Shown here: one piece after another, positions 1-6,848 of the stretch
Position numbering within the stretch: the first letter of the stretch is position 1
How the letters are laid out: each line of letters starts with the position of its first letter
DNA from: Trueperaceae bacterium
Lineage (GTDB): Bacteria > Deinococcota > Deinococci > Deinococcales > Trueperaceae
Assembly: GCA_024636105.1 (NCBI GenBank)
Contig: JAGXHO010000105.1
Location: forward strand, 1 to 7,641
Length of the DNA: 7,641 nt
Direction: 5' to 3'
Program-made: the position numbers and the translations under genes
Notes under the pieces: generated by a model
Seen by the model: the letters and a program-made list of their open reading frames with translations, nothing else
What the model was told of the DNA's origin: nothing
Databases searched by the model: none

Positions 1-1
1 G

Positions 2-391
2 TCCGGAGGCACGGCGGCGACCACGACCCGCGTGGGCAGCGCGCTGATCGTGACGTTGCCGCGCGAACTCGACGACGACGCCCTGACCGCGCTGCGGGGT
101 CGCACGCTCGAGCAGGTCCGGTCCGCGGGCGTGCGCGCGGTGGTGTTCGAAGCTTCGGGCCTCGACGTCGTCGACGCCGAGGAGTTCGGCGCGCTCGCCG
201 CCGTCGCGCGCGCCTCCGCCTGGCTGGGGGTCCGCCCGATGCTGGTCGGGCTGTCGGCTGGCCTGGTGCGCTACCTGGTGGACGCGGAGCTGGACACGAG
301 CGCGTTCGAGCCGTTCGGGACGCTCGACGACGCGCTCGCGGCGCTCGCCGACGACGACGGTCCCGAGCCGGCCGCGGAGTGGGGCGCATGA
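2..391 (+). CDS. rsbS: RsbS-like STAS-domain protein (5' end at or beyond window edge)
   Basis: A STAS-domain protein of about 120-130 residues, the scaffold/antagonist type that sequesters the RsbT kinase in stressosomes. It aligns without gaps, by eye, to the remembered Bacillus RsbS core: the ELDD segment near the start (E12-D15, counting from the GTG at 32), the central strand and turn LDVVDA, and the later LVGLSAGLV helix/strand. The usual phosphoacceptor Ser of the RsbS 'DS' turn is Ala here (A49, codon 176-178). The frame is open back to base 2. Bases 1-4 (gtcc) would fit the end of a start codon followed by TCC, and RsbS proteins usually carry about 10 residues before this core, so the true start may lie at or just before the window edge. 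The GTG at 32 is the only in-window start and has no well-spaced Shine-Dalgarno. The stop overlaps the ATG of the next gene (ATGA), so the two are co-translated. An RsbR-type gene may precede it, but that lies outside the window. Confidence 0.8.
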   Translation, partial: SGGTAATTTRVGSALIVTLPRELDDDALTALRGRTLEQVRSAGVRAVVFEASGLDVVDAEEFGALAAVARASAWLGVRPMLVGLSAGLVRYLVDAELDTSAFEPFGTLDDALAALADDDGPEPAAEWGA

Positions 392-1470
392 TCGCCGTCC
401 GCGCGGAGCGGTTCGAGATCGCGTGCCCACTCGACCTGCAGCTCGCGGTCCTGCGCAGCCAGCGATCGGCCCTGCTGCGCGGCGCGTCGGACCTCGAGCG
501 CTCGGTGGTGGCGACGATCGTGAGCGAGCTCGGTTCGAACATGCTCAAGTACGCCGAGCGCGGCACGCTGGAGCTCGAACGGCTGGGGACGGGCGACGGG
601 CCGGGGGTCCAGGTCACCGCTCGCGACGCCGGCCCGGGCATCGCCGACGTCGCGCTGGCGCTCACCGACCACTACAGCAGCGGCCGCACGCTCGGCCTCG
701 GGCTCCCTGGCGTGCGGCGGATGGCCGACGAGCTCGAGATCCTCCCCACCCCCGGTGGCGGCGCGACCGTCCATGTGCGCAAGCGCTGGCTGAGAACGAC
801 GCCCCCGTCGCACGAGAGCGACCACGACCTGCCCGAACCGCCGCTCACGGGCGCCGGCGCCGGCTGGTCGGCGGGCGCGGTGCTGCGCCCGCGCTCCGGC
901 CAACGCCTGGGCGGCGACCACGTGGTGATCGTCGACCGCGGCGATCGCGTGCTGATCGGCATCTTCGACGCCAGCGGACACGGACCGGCGGCGCACGCGC
1001 TCGCCCGCGGCCTCGTGCGGCACGTGCGCGAGCGCTTCGCCGCCGCGACCGCGCCCGACGACGTCGCCGCCCTCGCGTACGAACTCCACGAGCGGTGCGT
1101 GGGCACCATCGGCGCCGCCGTCGGCCTCGCGGTGCTCGACCCCGAGCGCGACGCCTTCCGGTACCTGGCGGTGGGCAACGTGCGCGCCGCGGTCGTCGGG
1201 GCGAAGCGCTTCGTCGGGGTGTCGCGCGACGGCGTGCTCGGCCACCGCTGGCCCACCCCGTTCGTGCAACGCGCACCGCTCCATCCGGGCGATCTGGTCC
1301 TCCTGTGGACCGACGGGCTCCCGAGCACGTTGGTCGCTTCGCTGACGAAGGCCGCACGCCCAAGCGCCGTCGGCGCGGTCGCCCCCGCCGCCCTGGCCGA
1401 ACGCTTGGTCGCAGCGCACGCCAAACCGCTCGACGACGCCGCGTGCCTGGTGGCGCGGTGGCGGCCGTGA
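388..1470 (+). CDS. RsbT-RsbX fusion: serine kinase/anti-sigma-type GHKL ATPase joined to SpoIIE-family PP2C phosphatase
   Basis: A 360-residue two-domain cytoplasmic protein. Residues 1-135 are an RsbT-like GHKL serine kinase: N-box SELGSN with N51, ATP-lid motif DAGPGI (D80, G82, G84), the YSSG loop near 96-99 and the GLGLPGVRRM motif (103-112), all closely matching RsbT. After a Pro/Thr/Glu-rich linker (about 136-158), residues 160-360 form an RsbX/SpoIIE-type PP2C phosphatase: GGD (D177), FDASGHG (D194, G197-G199), AVGN (261-264), WTDGL (D309) and the terminal DDAACL (D349/D350). These are the metal-binding acidic positions of the family. In separate-gene stressosomes RsbT phosphorylates RsbS/RsbR and RsbX removes the phosphate; here both are on one chain. 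I chose ATG 388 over GTG 379 because it forms an ATGA overlap and has GGAG at 376-379 with 8-nt spacing. The stop overlaps the next start (GTGA). HATPase-SpoIIE fusions are a recognised architecture, so the call is firm; the partner proteins are inferred from context. Confidence 0.9.
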   Translation: MIAVRAERFEIACPLDLQLAVLRSQRSALLRGASDLERSVVATIVSELGSNMLKYAERGTLELERLGTGDGPGVQVTARDAGPGIADVALALTDHYSSGRTLGLGLPGVRRMADELEILPTPGGGATVHVRKRWLRTTPPSHESDHDLPEPPLTGAGAGWSAGAVLRPRSGQRLGGDHVVIVDRGDRVLIGIFDASGHGPAAHALARGLVRHVRERFAAATAPDDVAALAYELHERCVGTIGAAVGLAVLDPERDAFRYLAVGNVRAAVVGAKRFVGVSRDGVLGHRWPTPFVQRAPLHPGDLVLLWTDGLPSTLVASLTKAARPSAVGAVAPAALAERLVAAHAKPLDDAACLVARWRP

Positions 1471-3530
1471 GCACCGATCGCCCGGCCGTTCGGCTCGGGG
1501 TCCTGACGCTGGCCCAGGACGGTCGCGTTCAGGTTCGGGGGAAGGCGTTCGACGTCGTGTCGGCGCTCGGCGCGGGCCGCGACCTCGCGGCGCGGGTGGC
1601 CGGCGAGGTCTCCGACGCCGCGCGCTGGCTGGAGCGGTGCGCCCATGGGAGCCGGATCGACGTGGTGCTCGAGCGGCCCGCGGCCGGTCCGGAGATCGCG
1701 TTCGCCTTCGCGTGGGACGCGCACGACGCCGATCCCGACGCGCGCGCGCCGAGGGCGCTCGGGCCGGCCCCTGCTGCGGGGCCCGGCGATCGCCGCGCGA
1801 GCTACGCGCTGCGCGTGCCGGAAGTCGCGATCGACGCCGTGGAGCGGGCGCGGGCGCTCCTCGAAGCGCACTCGCGCGAGGAGCTCTTCGCCCGCCTCGA
1901 AGCGAGCAACGACGCACTGCGCCGCACGACCGACCAGGCGCGCGAGGCCGGCGAGGCCAAAGCGCGCTTCCTCGCGAACATGAGCCACGAGATCCGCACC
2001 CCCATGAACGCGATCCTGGGCATGAACCGGCGCGCGCTCGCGACCGACCTCACGGGCGAGCAGCGCGACTACCTGCAGAAGATCGAGGCGTCGTCGCGCC
2101 ATCTGCTGGCGATCATCGACGACGTGCTCGACTACTCCAAGCTCGAGGCCGGCAAGCTCGCGCTCGAGCCCGAGGCGCTGTCGGTGGCCGACGTGCTGGA
2201 CGACGTCGCCACGCTTGTCGGGGGCGCGTGCGCGGCCAAGGGGTTGCGGTTGACGCTCGACGTCGCCGGCGACGTGCCCGACGTGCTCGAGGGCGACGCG
2301 CTGCGGTTGCGGCAGGTGCTCGTGAACCTGGCGAGCAATGCGGTGAAGTTCACCGAGTCCGGCGAGGTCGCGATCTCGGTGCGGCGCCGCGCCGCGCCGG
2401 CCGACGTCGTCGAGCTGCGCTTCGCGGTGCGCGACACCGGCATCGGCCTCACGACCGACCAGCGGCGTGGCCTCTTCTCGAGCTTCACGCAGGCCGACGC
2501 GACCATCACTCGCCGCTTCGGGGGCACCGGCCTGGGGTTGGCGATCAGCAAGAGCCTGGTGCAGCTGATGAAGGGCGAGATCGGCGTCGACAGCCGACCG
2601 GGCGCCGGGTCGACCTTCTGGTTCACGGCGCGCTTCGGGCGCCTCGACCAAGCGACGGTGCCGGCGGAGCGGCAGCGGGCGCCGGGGCGCGCGGCGCCGG
2701 CGGCCGCGCCCGCCTTCGATCCGGTGTCGAAGGTGCTGGTGGTCGAGGACAACGCCCTCAACCAGGAGGTGGCCGTCGCGCTGCTCCACGAGGTGGGGTT
2801 GGCGCCGGACGTGGTGGGCGACGGGCGCCAGGCGCTCGAAGCGCTCCGCCGCCAGCGTTACGCACTGGTCCTGATGGACATCCAGATGCCGGTGATGGAC
2901 GGGGTCAGCGCCACCCGCGAACTGCGCCGCGACCCCGCGCTGCGCGCGGTGCCGGTCGTCGCGATGACGGCCAACGCGCTGCCGGGCGACCGCGAGGCCT
3001 ACCTCGCGGCCGGCATGGACGACGTGGTCACCAAACCGATCGAACCCGCGGACCTGTGGCGCGCGTTGCAGGCGTGGTTGCCGGAGCGCGACGACGATGC
3101 TCGACCCGCATCGCTCGACGTCGGGTCGAGCGAAGCGCGCCCGGGGGCCGCCGCCGCCGAGGCGCTCCTCCCGCGCCACGTCGCGGGCCTCGACGTCGAC
3201 CGCGGCCTGCGCTTCACGCGCGGGCGCGCCGACCTCTACCTCGACTTCCTCCGGCGCTTCCTCGACGACCAGCGCGGGGTGCCGGCGCGCATCGCCGAGG
3301 CCCTCGCCGAGGGCGAGGCGGCTGCCGCCGGACGCGCCGCGCACACGCTGCGAGGCTTGGCCGCGTGCTTGGGCGCCGGCCCGCTCGCCGACGCAGCCGA
3401 GGGGCTCGAGAGCGCGCTCCGCACGGGCGCCACGGCGCAGGCGGTCGCCGACGCCGCCGACGTCGTGGCCGACGAGCACCAAGCCCTGTTCGCCGCGCTC
3501 GAACCGCTCCGGGCGCAACGCGCCGGCTGA
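1467..3530 (+). CDS. Soluble hybrid histidine kinase (HisKA-HATPase-REC-HPt) linked to the stressosome module
   Basis: A 687-residue cytoplasmic hybrid sensor kinase with no membrane segment. Residues 1-115 contain no PAS or GAF signature. The stretch around 28-70 looks like a decayed RsbT-type fold (ARVAGEVSDAARWL set against the kinase N-box helix). A charged helix at about 118-170, probably coiled coil, leads to HisKA with MSHEIRTPMN (phosphoacceptor H174). The catalytic ATPase has N-box NLASNAVKF (N287, N291), RDTGIGL (D323) and GGTGLGL (352-358). After an Ala/Pro linker the receiver domain starts at K422, with acidic pair E427/D428, phosphoacceptor D471 in LMDIQMPVMDG and K523. The HPt domain (about 570-685) carries AHTLRG with H626. 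All phosphotransfer residues are intact, so a His-Asp-His relay is expected. GTG 1467 is chosen because it overlaps the upstream stop as GTGA; GTG 1458 is the alternative. No response regulator follows, so the final acceptor is elsewhere. Stressosome loci followed by two-component genes are known from other bacteria. Confidence 0.92.
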   Translation: MSTDRPAVRLGVLTLAQDGRVQVRGKAFDVVSALGAGRDLAARVAGEVSDAARWLERCAHGSRIDVVLERPAAGPEIAFAFAWDAHDADPDARAPRALGPAPAAGPGDRRASYALRVPEVAIDAVERARALLEAHSREELFARLEASNDALRRTTDQAREAGEAKARFLANMSHEIRTPMNAILGMNRRALATDLTGEQRDYLQKIEASSRHLLAIIDDVLDYSKLEAGKLALEPEALSVADVLDDVATLVGGACAAKGLRLTLDVAGDVPDVLEGDALRLRQVLVNLASNAVKFTESGEVAISVRRRAAPADVVELRFAVRDTGIGLTTDQRRGLFSSFTQADATITRRFGGTGLGLAISKSLVQLMKGEIGVDSRPGAGSTFWFTARFGRLDQATVPAERQRAPGRAAPAAAPAFDPVSKVLVVEDNALNQEVAVALLHEVGLAPDVVGDGRQALEALRRQRYALVLMDIQMPVMDGVSATRELRRDPALRAVPVVAMTANALPGDREAYLAAGMDDVVTKPIEPADLWRALQAWLPERDDDARPASLDVGSSEARPGAAAAEALLPRHVAGLDVDRGLRFTRGRADLYLDFLRRFLDDQRGVPARIAEALAEGEAAAAGRAAHTLRGLAACLGAGPLADAAEGLESALRTGATAQAVADAADVVADEHQALFAALEPLRAQRAG

Positions 3531-3554
3531 CCCGGGCAGCACGGGCCGTATGGT
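3527..3554 (+). promoter_or_regulatory. Possible sigma-70-type promoter for the aldo/keto reductase gene
   Basis: CTGACC (3527-3532) and TATGGT (3549-3554) resemble -35 and -10 boxes with 16-bp spacing, each matching the consensus at about four of six positions. They sit at the end of the kinase gene, 47 bases before the reductase ATG. The change of functional theme and the 71-base gap favour an independent promoter here, but the match is weak and read by eye only. Confidence 0.25.
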
Positions 3555-3601
3555 GGCGGACGAGACCCACGATTCCCCCCGACTCCTGGAAGGAGCCAAC
3601 C

Positions 3602-4597
3602 ATGAGCGTCCAGCACCGCCGCCTCGGCAAGCACGGCGTCCTCGTCAGCAACCTCTGCCTCGGCACCATGAACTTCGGTTGGCAGACCGGTCGCGACGAG
3701 TCGTTCGCGATCATGGACCGAGCCCTCGAGCTCGGCATCAACTTCTTCGACACCGCCGACGTCTACGGCGGGCCCGAGCAGCGCGGCCTCACCGAGTCCC
3801 TCGTGGGCGAGTGGCTCGCCCAGGGCGACGGCCGCCGCGACGCGGTGGTGCTCGCCACCAAGGTCTACAACCCGACCGAGGCCGGTCGCCGCCCAGAGCC
3901 CAACAGCGACGGGCGCAGCCTCTCGGCCTACAAGATCCGGAAGCACGCCGAGGGGAGCCTCCGGCGCCTCCAGACCGACCACATCGACCTCTACCAGATG
4001 CACCACGTCGACCGCGAGACCCCGTGGGACGAGATCTGGCAGGCGTTCGACGCGCTGGTGCAGCAGGGCAAGGTCGTCTACGTGGGGTCGTCGAACTTCG
4101 CCGGCTGGGACATCGCCACGGCGTGCCAGGAGGCCGATCGCCGCGGCCGCATGGGGCTCGCCAGCGAGCAGAGCATCTACCACCTCGACAACCGCATGGT
4201 CGAGCTCGAGGTGATCCCCGCCTGCCGCCACTACGGGTTGGGCCTCATCCCCTGGAGCCCGTTGGGCGGCGGTCTGCTCGGCGGCGTCCTCGGCAAGCTC
4301 GAGTCGGGCCGGCGCGTGTCGGAAGCCATGCAGAAGCGCATCGAAGCCAAGCGGCCGCAGCTCGAGCGCTACGAGGCGCTGTGCCGCGAGATGGGCGAAG
4401 AGCCGGCCACCGTGGCGCTCGCTTGGTTGCTCCACCAGCCGGTCGTCACCGCACCGATCATCGGTCCGCGCACCCTCGAGCAGCTCGAAAGCGCGGTCCG
4501 GGCGACGGCCGTGACCCTCGACGACGACGCGCTCGCACAGCTCGACGCGATCTTCCCGGGTCCGGGCGGTGAGGCGCCGAAGGCCTACGCCTGGTAA
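3602..4597 (+). CDS. Aldo/keto reductase, NADPH-dependent type
   Basis: A 331-residue soluble TIM-barrel oxidoreductase that should reduce carbonyl compounds with a nicotinamide cofactor; the natural substrate cannot be read from sequence. The catalytic tetrad is complete: D50 and Y55 in DTADVYG, K87 in LATKVY and H134 in YQMHHVD. The expected cofactor-site motifs are present: GSSNFAGW after strand 6, IPWSPLGGGLLGG (the SPLxxGLL loop), and IIGPRTLEQLE near the C-terminus, the usual NADP-phosphate contact region. The length is normal for the family, and the C-terminal tail PGPGGEAPKAYAW resembles a tail I recall from actinobacterial members of the YajO/Tas-like group. The start is ATG with a near-perfect AAGGAG (3590-3595) and 6-nt spacing. 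It is 71 bases downstream of the hybrid kinase and followed by a strong hairpin, so it is probably its own transcription unit. No evidence ties it to the stressosome genes beyond adjacency. Confidence 0.93.
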   Translation: MSVQHRRLGKHGVLVSNLCLGTMNFGWQTGRDESFAIMDRALELGINFFDTADVYGGPEQRGLTESLVGEWLAQGDGRRDAVVLATKVYNPTEAGRRPEPNSDGRSLSAYKIRKHAEGSLRRLQTDHIDLYQMHHVDRETPWDEIWQAFDALVQQGKVVYVGSSNFAGWDIATACQEADRRGRMGLASEQSIYHLDNRMVELEVIPACRHYGLGLIPWSPLGGGLLGGVLGKLESGRRVSEAMQKRIEAKRPQLERYEALCREMGEEPATVALAWLLHQPVVTAPIIGPRTLEQLESAVRATAVTLDDDALAQLDAIFPGPGGEAPKAYAW

Positions 4598-4619
4598 CGA
4601 CTCGAGGCCACGCCCTCAT

Positions 4620-4660
4620 ATCCGAGCGCCACGGGGGACATTCCCTCGTGGCGCTCGGGT
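4620..4660 (+). terminator. GC-rich hairpin, probable terminator after the aldo/keto reductase
   Basis: The arms 4622-4637 and 4643-4658 form a 16-bp stem (one G-U pair at 4634/4646) around a 5-base loop (ACATT). The stem can extend by one wobble and one A-U pair to 4620/4660. It lies 24 bases after the reductase stop and 53 bases before the next ATG. The 3' flank (GTCGTTCGG) has no real U-run, so this is not a classic intrinsic terminator. It may act as a U-less terminator or as a 3'-end-stabilising structure. Confidence 0.6.
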
Positions 4661-4711
4661 CGTTCGGTGGGGCAACCTAAGGGGTGACTCCCTGCCGGAG
4701 GACCCCGCCGC

Positions 4712-6433
4712 ATGCCTAGGAACACGGTCGACCTCTTGTTGCTCCACGCGCCCAGCGTGTACGACTTCCGCGACAAGTCCATCCTGTATGGACCCGTGAG
4801 CGACATGGTGCCGTCGTCGGTGATGTTCGAGCTCTACCCCATCGGTTTCCTGACCATGGCCGGGTACCTCGAGGAGCGCGGCATGCGGGTGCGCATCGCG
4901 AACTTGGCGCTGCGCATGCTCCAGGACAAGCGCTTCGACGTGCCGCGCTTCCTCGCGAAGCAGCGGCCGCGGTTGATCGGCATCGACCTCCATTGGATGC
5001 CGCACTGCCACGGGGCGATCGAGGTGGCGCGCATCGCCAAGCAGGTGCATCCGGACGTGCCGGTGATCCTGGGCGGCCTGTCGTCGACGTACTTCCACGA
5101 GGACCTGATGCGCACGTACCCCGAGATCGACTTCGTGCTGCGCGGCGACAGCACCGAACCGCCGCTCCACCAGCTCCTGCAGGCGCTCGAGACGGGCTCG
5201 TCGCTGGGCGCCATCCCCAACCTCACGTGGCGCGACGCCGACGGCAACGTCCGCGTGAACCCGCTCACCTACGTCCCCGAGTCGCTCGACTACGTCGACG
5301 TGCGGCCGGAGCTGCTGATCCAGATGGCGATGCGGCACCGCGACCTGGCGAGCGTGCTGCCCTTCCACGGCTGGCTCCGCCATCCGACCACCATGGTCCT
5401 GCCGCTCAAGGGTTGCGCCTATGAGTGCGTGACCTGCGGCAGCTCGGCGACCACGTGCAGCCACCTGACCAAGCGCACCAAGCCGGTGTACCGCAGCCCT
5501 GAGAGCCTGGCCAAGAACCTCGCCGCGATCAGTCGGCTGTCGCGCGGCACCATCGTCATCCCCGGCGACCTGCTGCAGGGGGGACGCGCGTACGCGACCG
5601 CGGTGATCGACGCGATCGCCGCCAAGGGGGTCAAGAACGACGTCATGTTCGAGTTCTTCGACGTCCCGCCCATCGCGTTCCTGCGCCACATCGACGCCAA
5701 GCTCCCCACCTGGAGCTTCGAGGTGAGCCCGGAGAGCCACGACCGCACCGTCCGGCACGCGATGGAAGGCCAGGCGGGCTACGAGAACGCGGAGATGGAG
5801 AAGCTGCTGCACGAGGCGCTGAAGCTGCGCTGCACGCGCATCGACGTCTTCTACATGATCGGGCTCCAGCACCAGACGTACGCCTCGGTCATGGCCACGA
5901 TCGACTACTGCGAGCACCTGTTCTCGTTCGGCGACAAGCGCCTCCAGGCCTTCATCTCGCCGATGGGGCCGTTCCTGGACCCCGGCAGCCAGATCTTCGA
6001 GCACCCGGAGCGCTTCGGGTACACCAAGCTCGCGCACACCGTCGAGGAGCACCGGCAGCTGCTGGTGCAGCCGAGCTGGGAGCACATCCTCAACTACGAG
6101 ACGCAGTGGATGACGCGCGCGCAGCTCGTCGACGCCACGTACGACGCCGCCGAGCGCCTGAACGAGCTCAAGCGCCGCTACGGGTACCTCTCGGAGAAGC
6201 GCGCCGACGCGGTCGCGGCCGGGATCGCGGGGGCTCGAGCGCTGCGTGTGCGCCTCAACGCCGCGCTCGCCGTCGGCGCCGACCTCTCCGCCGACCCCGC
6301 CCTGCGCGGTGAGATCGCGCGCTTCAACGAGTCGACGGTGAGCGACAAGCAAGAGCTGTTCTGGCAGCGCCACCTGTTCAGCTTCGACCTGGGGGCGATC
6401 GCCAAGACGGCGCTGGGGTTCTTGCGGGGCTGA
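4712..6433 (+). CDS. B12-binding domain/radical SAM protein, probably Ta0216-type family
   Basis: A 573-residue protein. Residues 5-165 look like a cobalamin-binding Rossmann-type domain of B12-dependent radical SAM enzymes: an LLLLHAP strand, a PIGFLTMAGYLEERG helix, IGIDLHW at about 90-95, VILGGLSSTYF, and the FVLRGDSTEPP segment. The DxHxxG heme-out motif is absent, as usual for this enzyme class. The radical SAM cluster motif is CAYECVTC (C235, C239, C242), the canonical CxxxCxxC that binds [4Fe-4S] and SAM, followed later by EVSPESHD (337-344), typical of this fold. Residues from about 420 onward form a mostly helical C-terminal region containing several Trp and His. The reaction is unknown; related enzymes methylate or rearrange unactivated carbons. 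The Ta0216 family assignment is from memory of the overall pattern and is less certain than the fold. The start ATG has GGAGGA at 4697-4702 with 9-nt spacing. It stands alone on this strand and ends overlapping a convergent broken gene. Confidence 0.85.
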   Translation: MPRNTVDLLLLHAPSVYDFRDKSILYGPVSDMVPSSVMFELYPIGFLTMAGYLEERGMRVRIANLALRMLQDKRFDVPRFLAKQRPRLIGIDLHWMPHCHGAIEVARIAKQVHPDVPVILGGLSSTYFHEDLMRTYPEIDFVLRGDSTEPPLHQLLQALETGSSLGAIPNLTWRDADGNVRVNPLTYVPESLDYVDVRPELLIQMAMRHRDLASVLPFHGWLRHPTTMVLPLKGCAYECVTCGSSATTCSHLTKRTKPVYRSPESLAKNLAAISRLSRGTIVIPGDLLQGGRAYATAVIDAIAAKGVKNDVMFEFFDVPPIAFLRHIDAKLPTWSFEVSPESHDRTVRHAMEGQAGYENAEMEKLLHEALKLRCTRIDVFYMIGLQHQTYASVMATIDYCEHLFSFGDKRLQAFISPMGPFLDPGSQIFEHPERFGYTKLAHTVEEHRQLLVQPSWEHILNYETQWMTRAQLVDATYDAAERLNELKRRYGYLSEKRADAVAAGIAGARALRVRLNAALAVGADLSADPALRGEIARFNESTVSDKQELFWQRHLFSFDLGAIAKTALGFLRG

Positions 6434-6789
6434 CGGGCGCGCCGGCGATCGCGATCGTCGCCCCCAGCGCGATCGGCGTGCGCGCCCAAGCGAGGCCGGC
6501 GCCGCGGGCGATCCCATGGGCCGCGATCGCGAACAGCGGCAGCGCGGTCCAGTGCCAGGCGAGCGCGGGGACGCTGAGTGCGTACAGCAGCGATCCCTCC
6601 CCGATCGCGCGACCGAGGCCGATGCGCAGGTTCTCGTACCAGAGTGGCGCCGCCGCGATGACGGACCAAGCGAACGCCCCAGCGCCAGATCGCCGCGGGT
6701 ACGACTGCGGACACGACGTACAGGGCACTGACCACGACCGCCAGGCTACCGAAACCGGTCCGGCACGGCGACCGCGCGATCCGAGGCAC
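6378..6789 (-). pseudogene. Frameshifted small multi-spanning membrane protein, function unknown
   Basis: On the minus strand a GTG at 6789-6787 (GAGGA at 6803-6799, 9-nt spacing) opens a frame encoding a convincing hydrophobic helix, GSLAVVVSALYVVSAVVPAA. It then turns into an Arg-rich, non-protein-like frame near 6680. The +1 frame from the same spot gives continuous membrane-protein sequence: FAWSVIAAAPLWYENL, then ALSVPALAWHWTALPLFAIA, then TPIALGATIAIAGAPV, ending at a TGA at 6380-6378. Removing one base from the C4 run at 6677-6680 joins both halves into a single protein of about 136 residues with roughly four membrane segments. The cause may be mutation or a homopolymer sequencing error. 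An ATG at 6809-6807 could start the second frame without any shift, but its first 40 residues are Arg/Ser/Cys/Pro-rich and unlike a protein start. The 3' end overlaps the radical SAM gene by 56 bases in antisense. I do not recognise the family. Confidence 0.6.
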
Positions 6790-6848
6790 CCACGACGGTC
6801 CTCGTACATGATGGAGGCCGGGACTGCTGGCGAAGGAGGCGATCGATC
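6790..6848. promoter_or_regulatory. Divergent intergenic region
   Basis: A 59-base gap separates the two divergent starts and must hold 5' signals for both. Visible are the Shine-Dalgarno for the plus-strand gene (6832-6839), GAGGA for the minus-strand gene (6803-6799), and a GATCGATC palindrome at 6841-6848 directly before the ATG. I see no confident -35/-10 pair for either direction. Confidence 0.35.

Noticed and set aside
423..1466. Upstream extension of the hybrid kinase frame
   Set aside because: Arg/Pro-rich translation overlapping the RsbT-X gene; the GTGA overlap at 1467 marks the real start.
271..1917. Long open frame on the minus strand
   Set aside because: Arg/Ala/Pro-rich translation with no domain logic, lying antisense to the STAS, RsbT-X and kinase genes; a high-GC shadow.
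672..3599. Very long open minus-strand frame of over 900 codons
   Set aside because: Antisense to the hybrid kinase, low-complexity composition, no recognisable motif; the plus strand carries complete catalytic motifs.
6435..6487. Inverted repeat GGGCGCGC/GCGCGCCC after the radical SAM stop as a terminator
   Set aside because: Only 8 bp, 37-base interior, no U-run, and inside the antisense membrane-protein gene; likely chance at this G+C.
4616..6517. Long open minus-strand frame antisense to the radical SAM gene
   Set aside because: The plus strand has a Shine-Dalgarno and CxxxCxxC enzyme motifs; the minus frame is His/Arg/Val-rich shadow.
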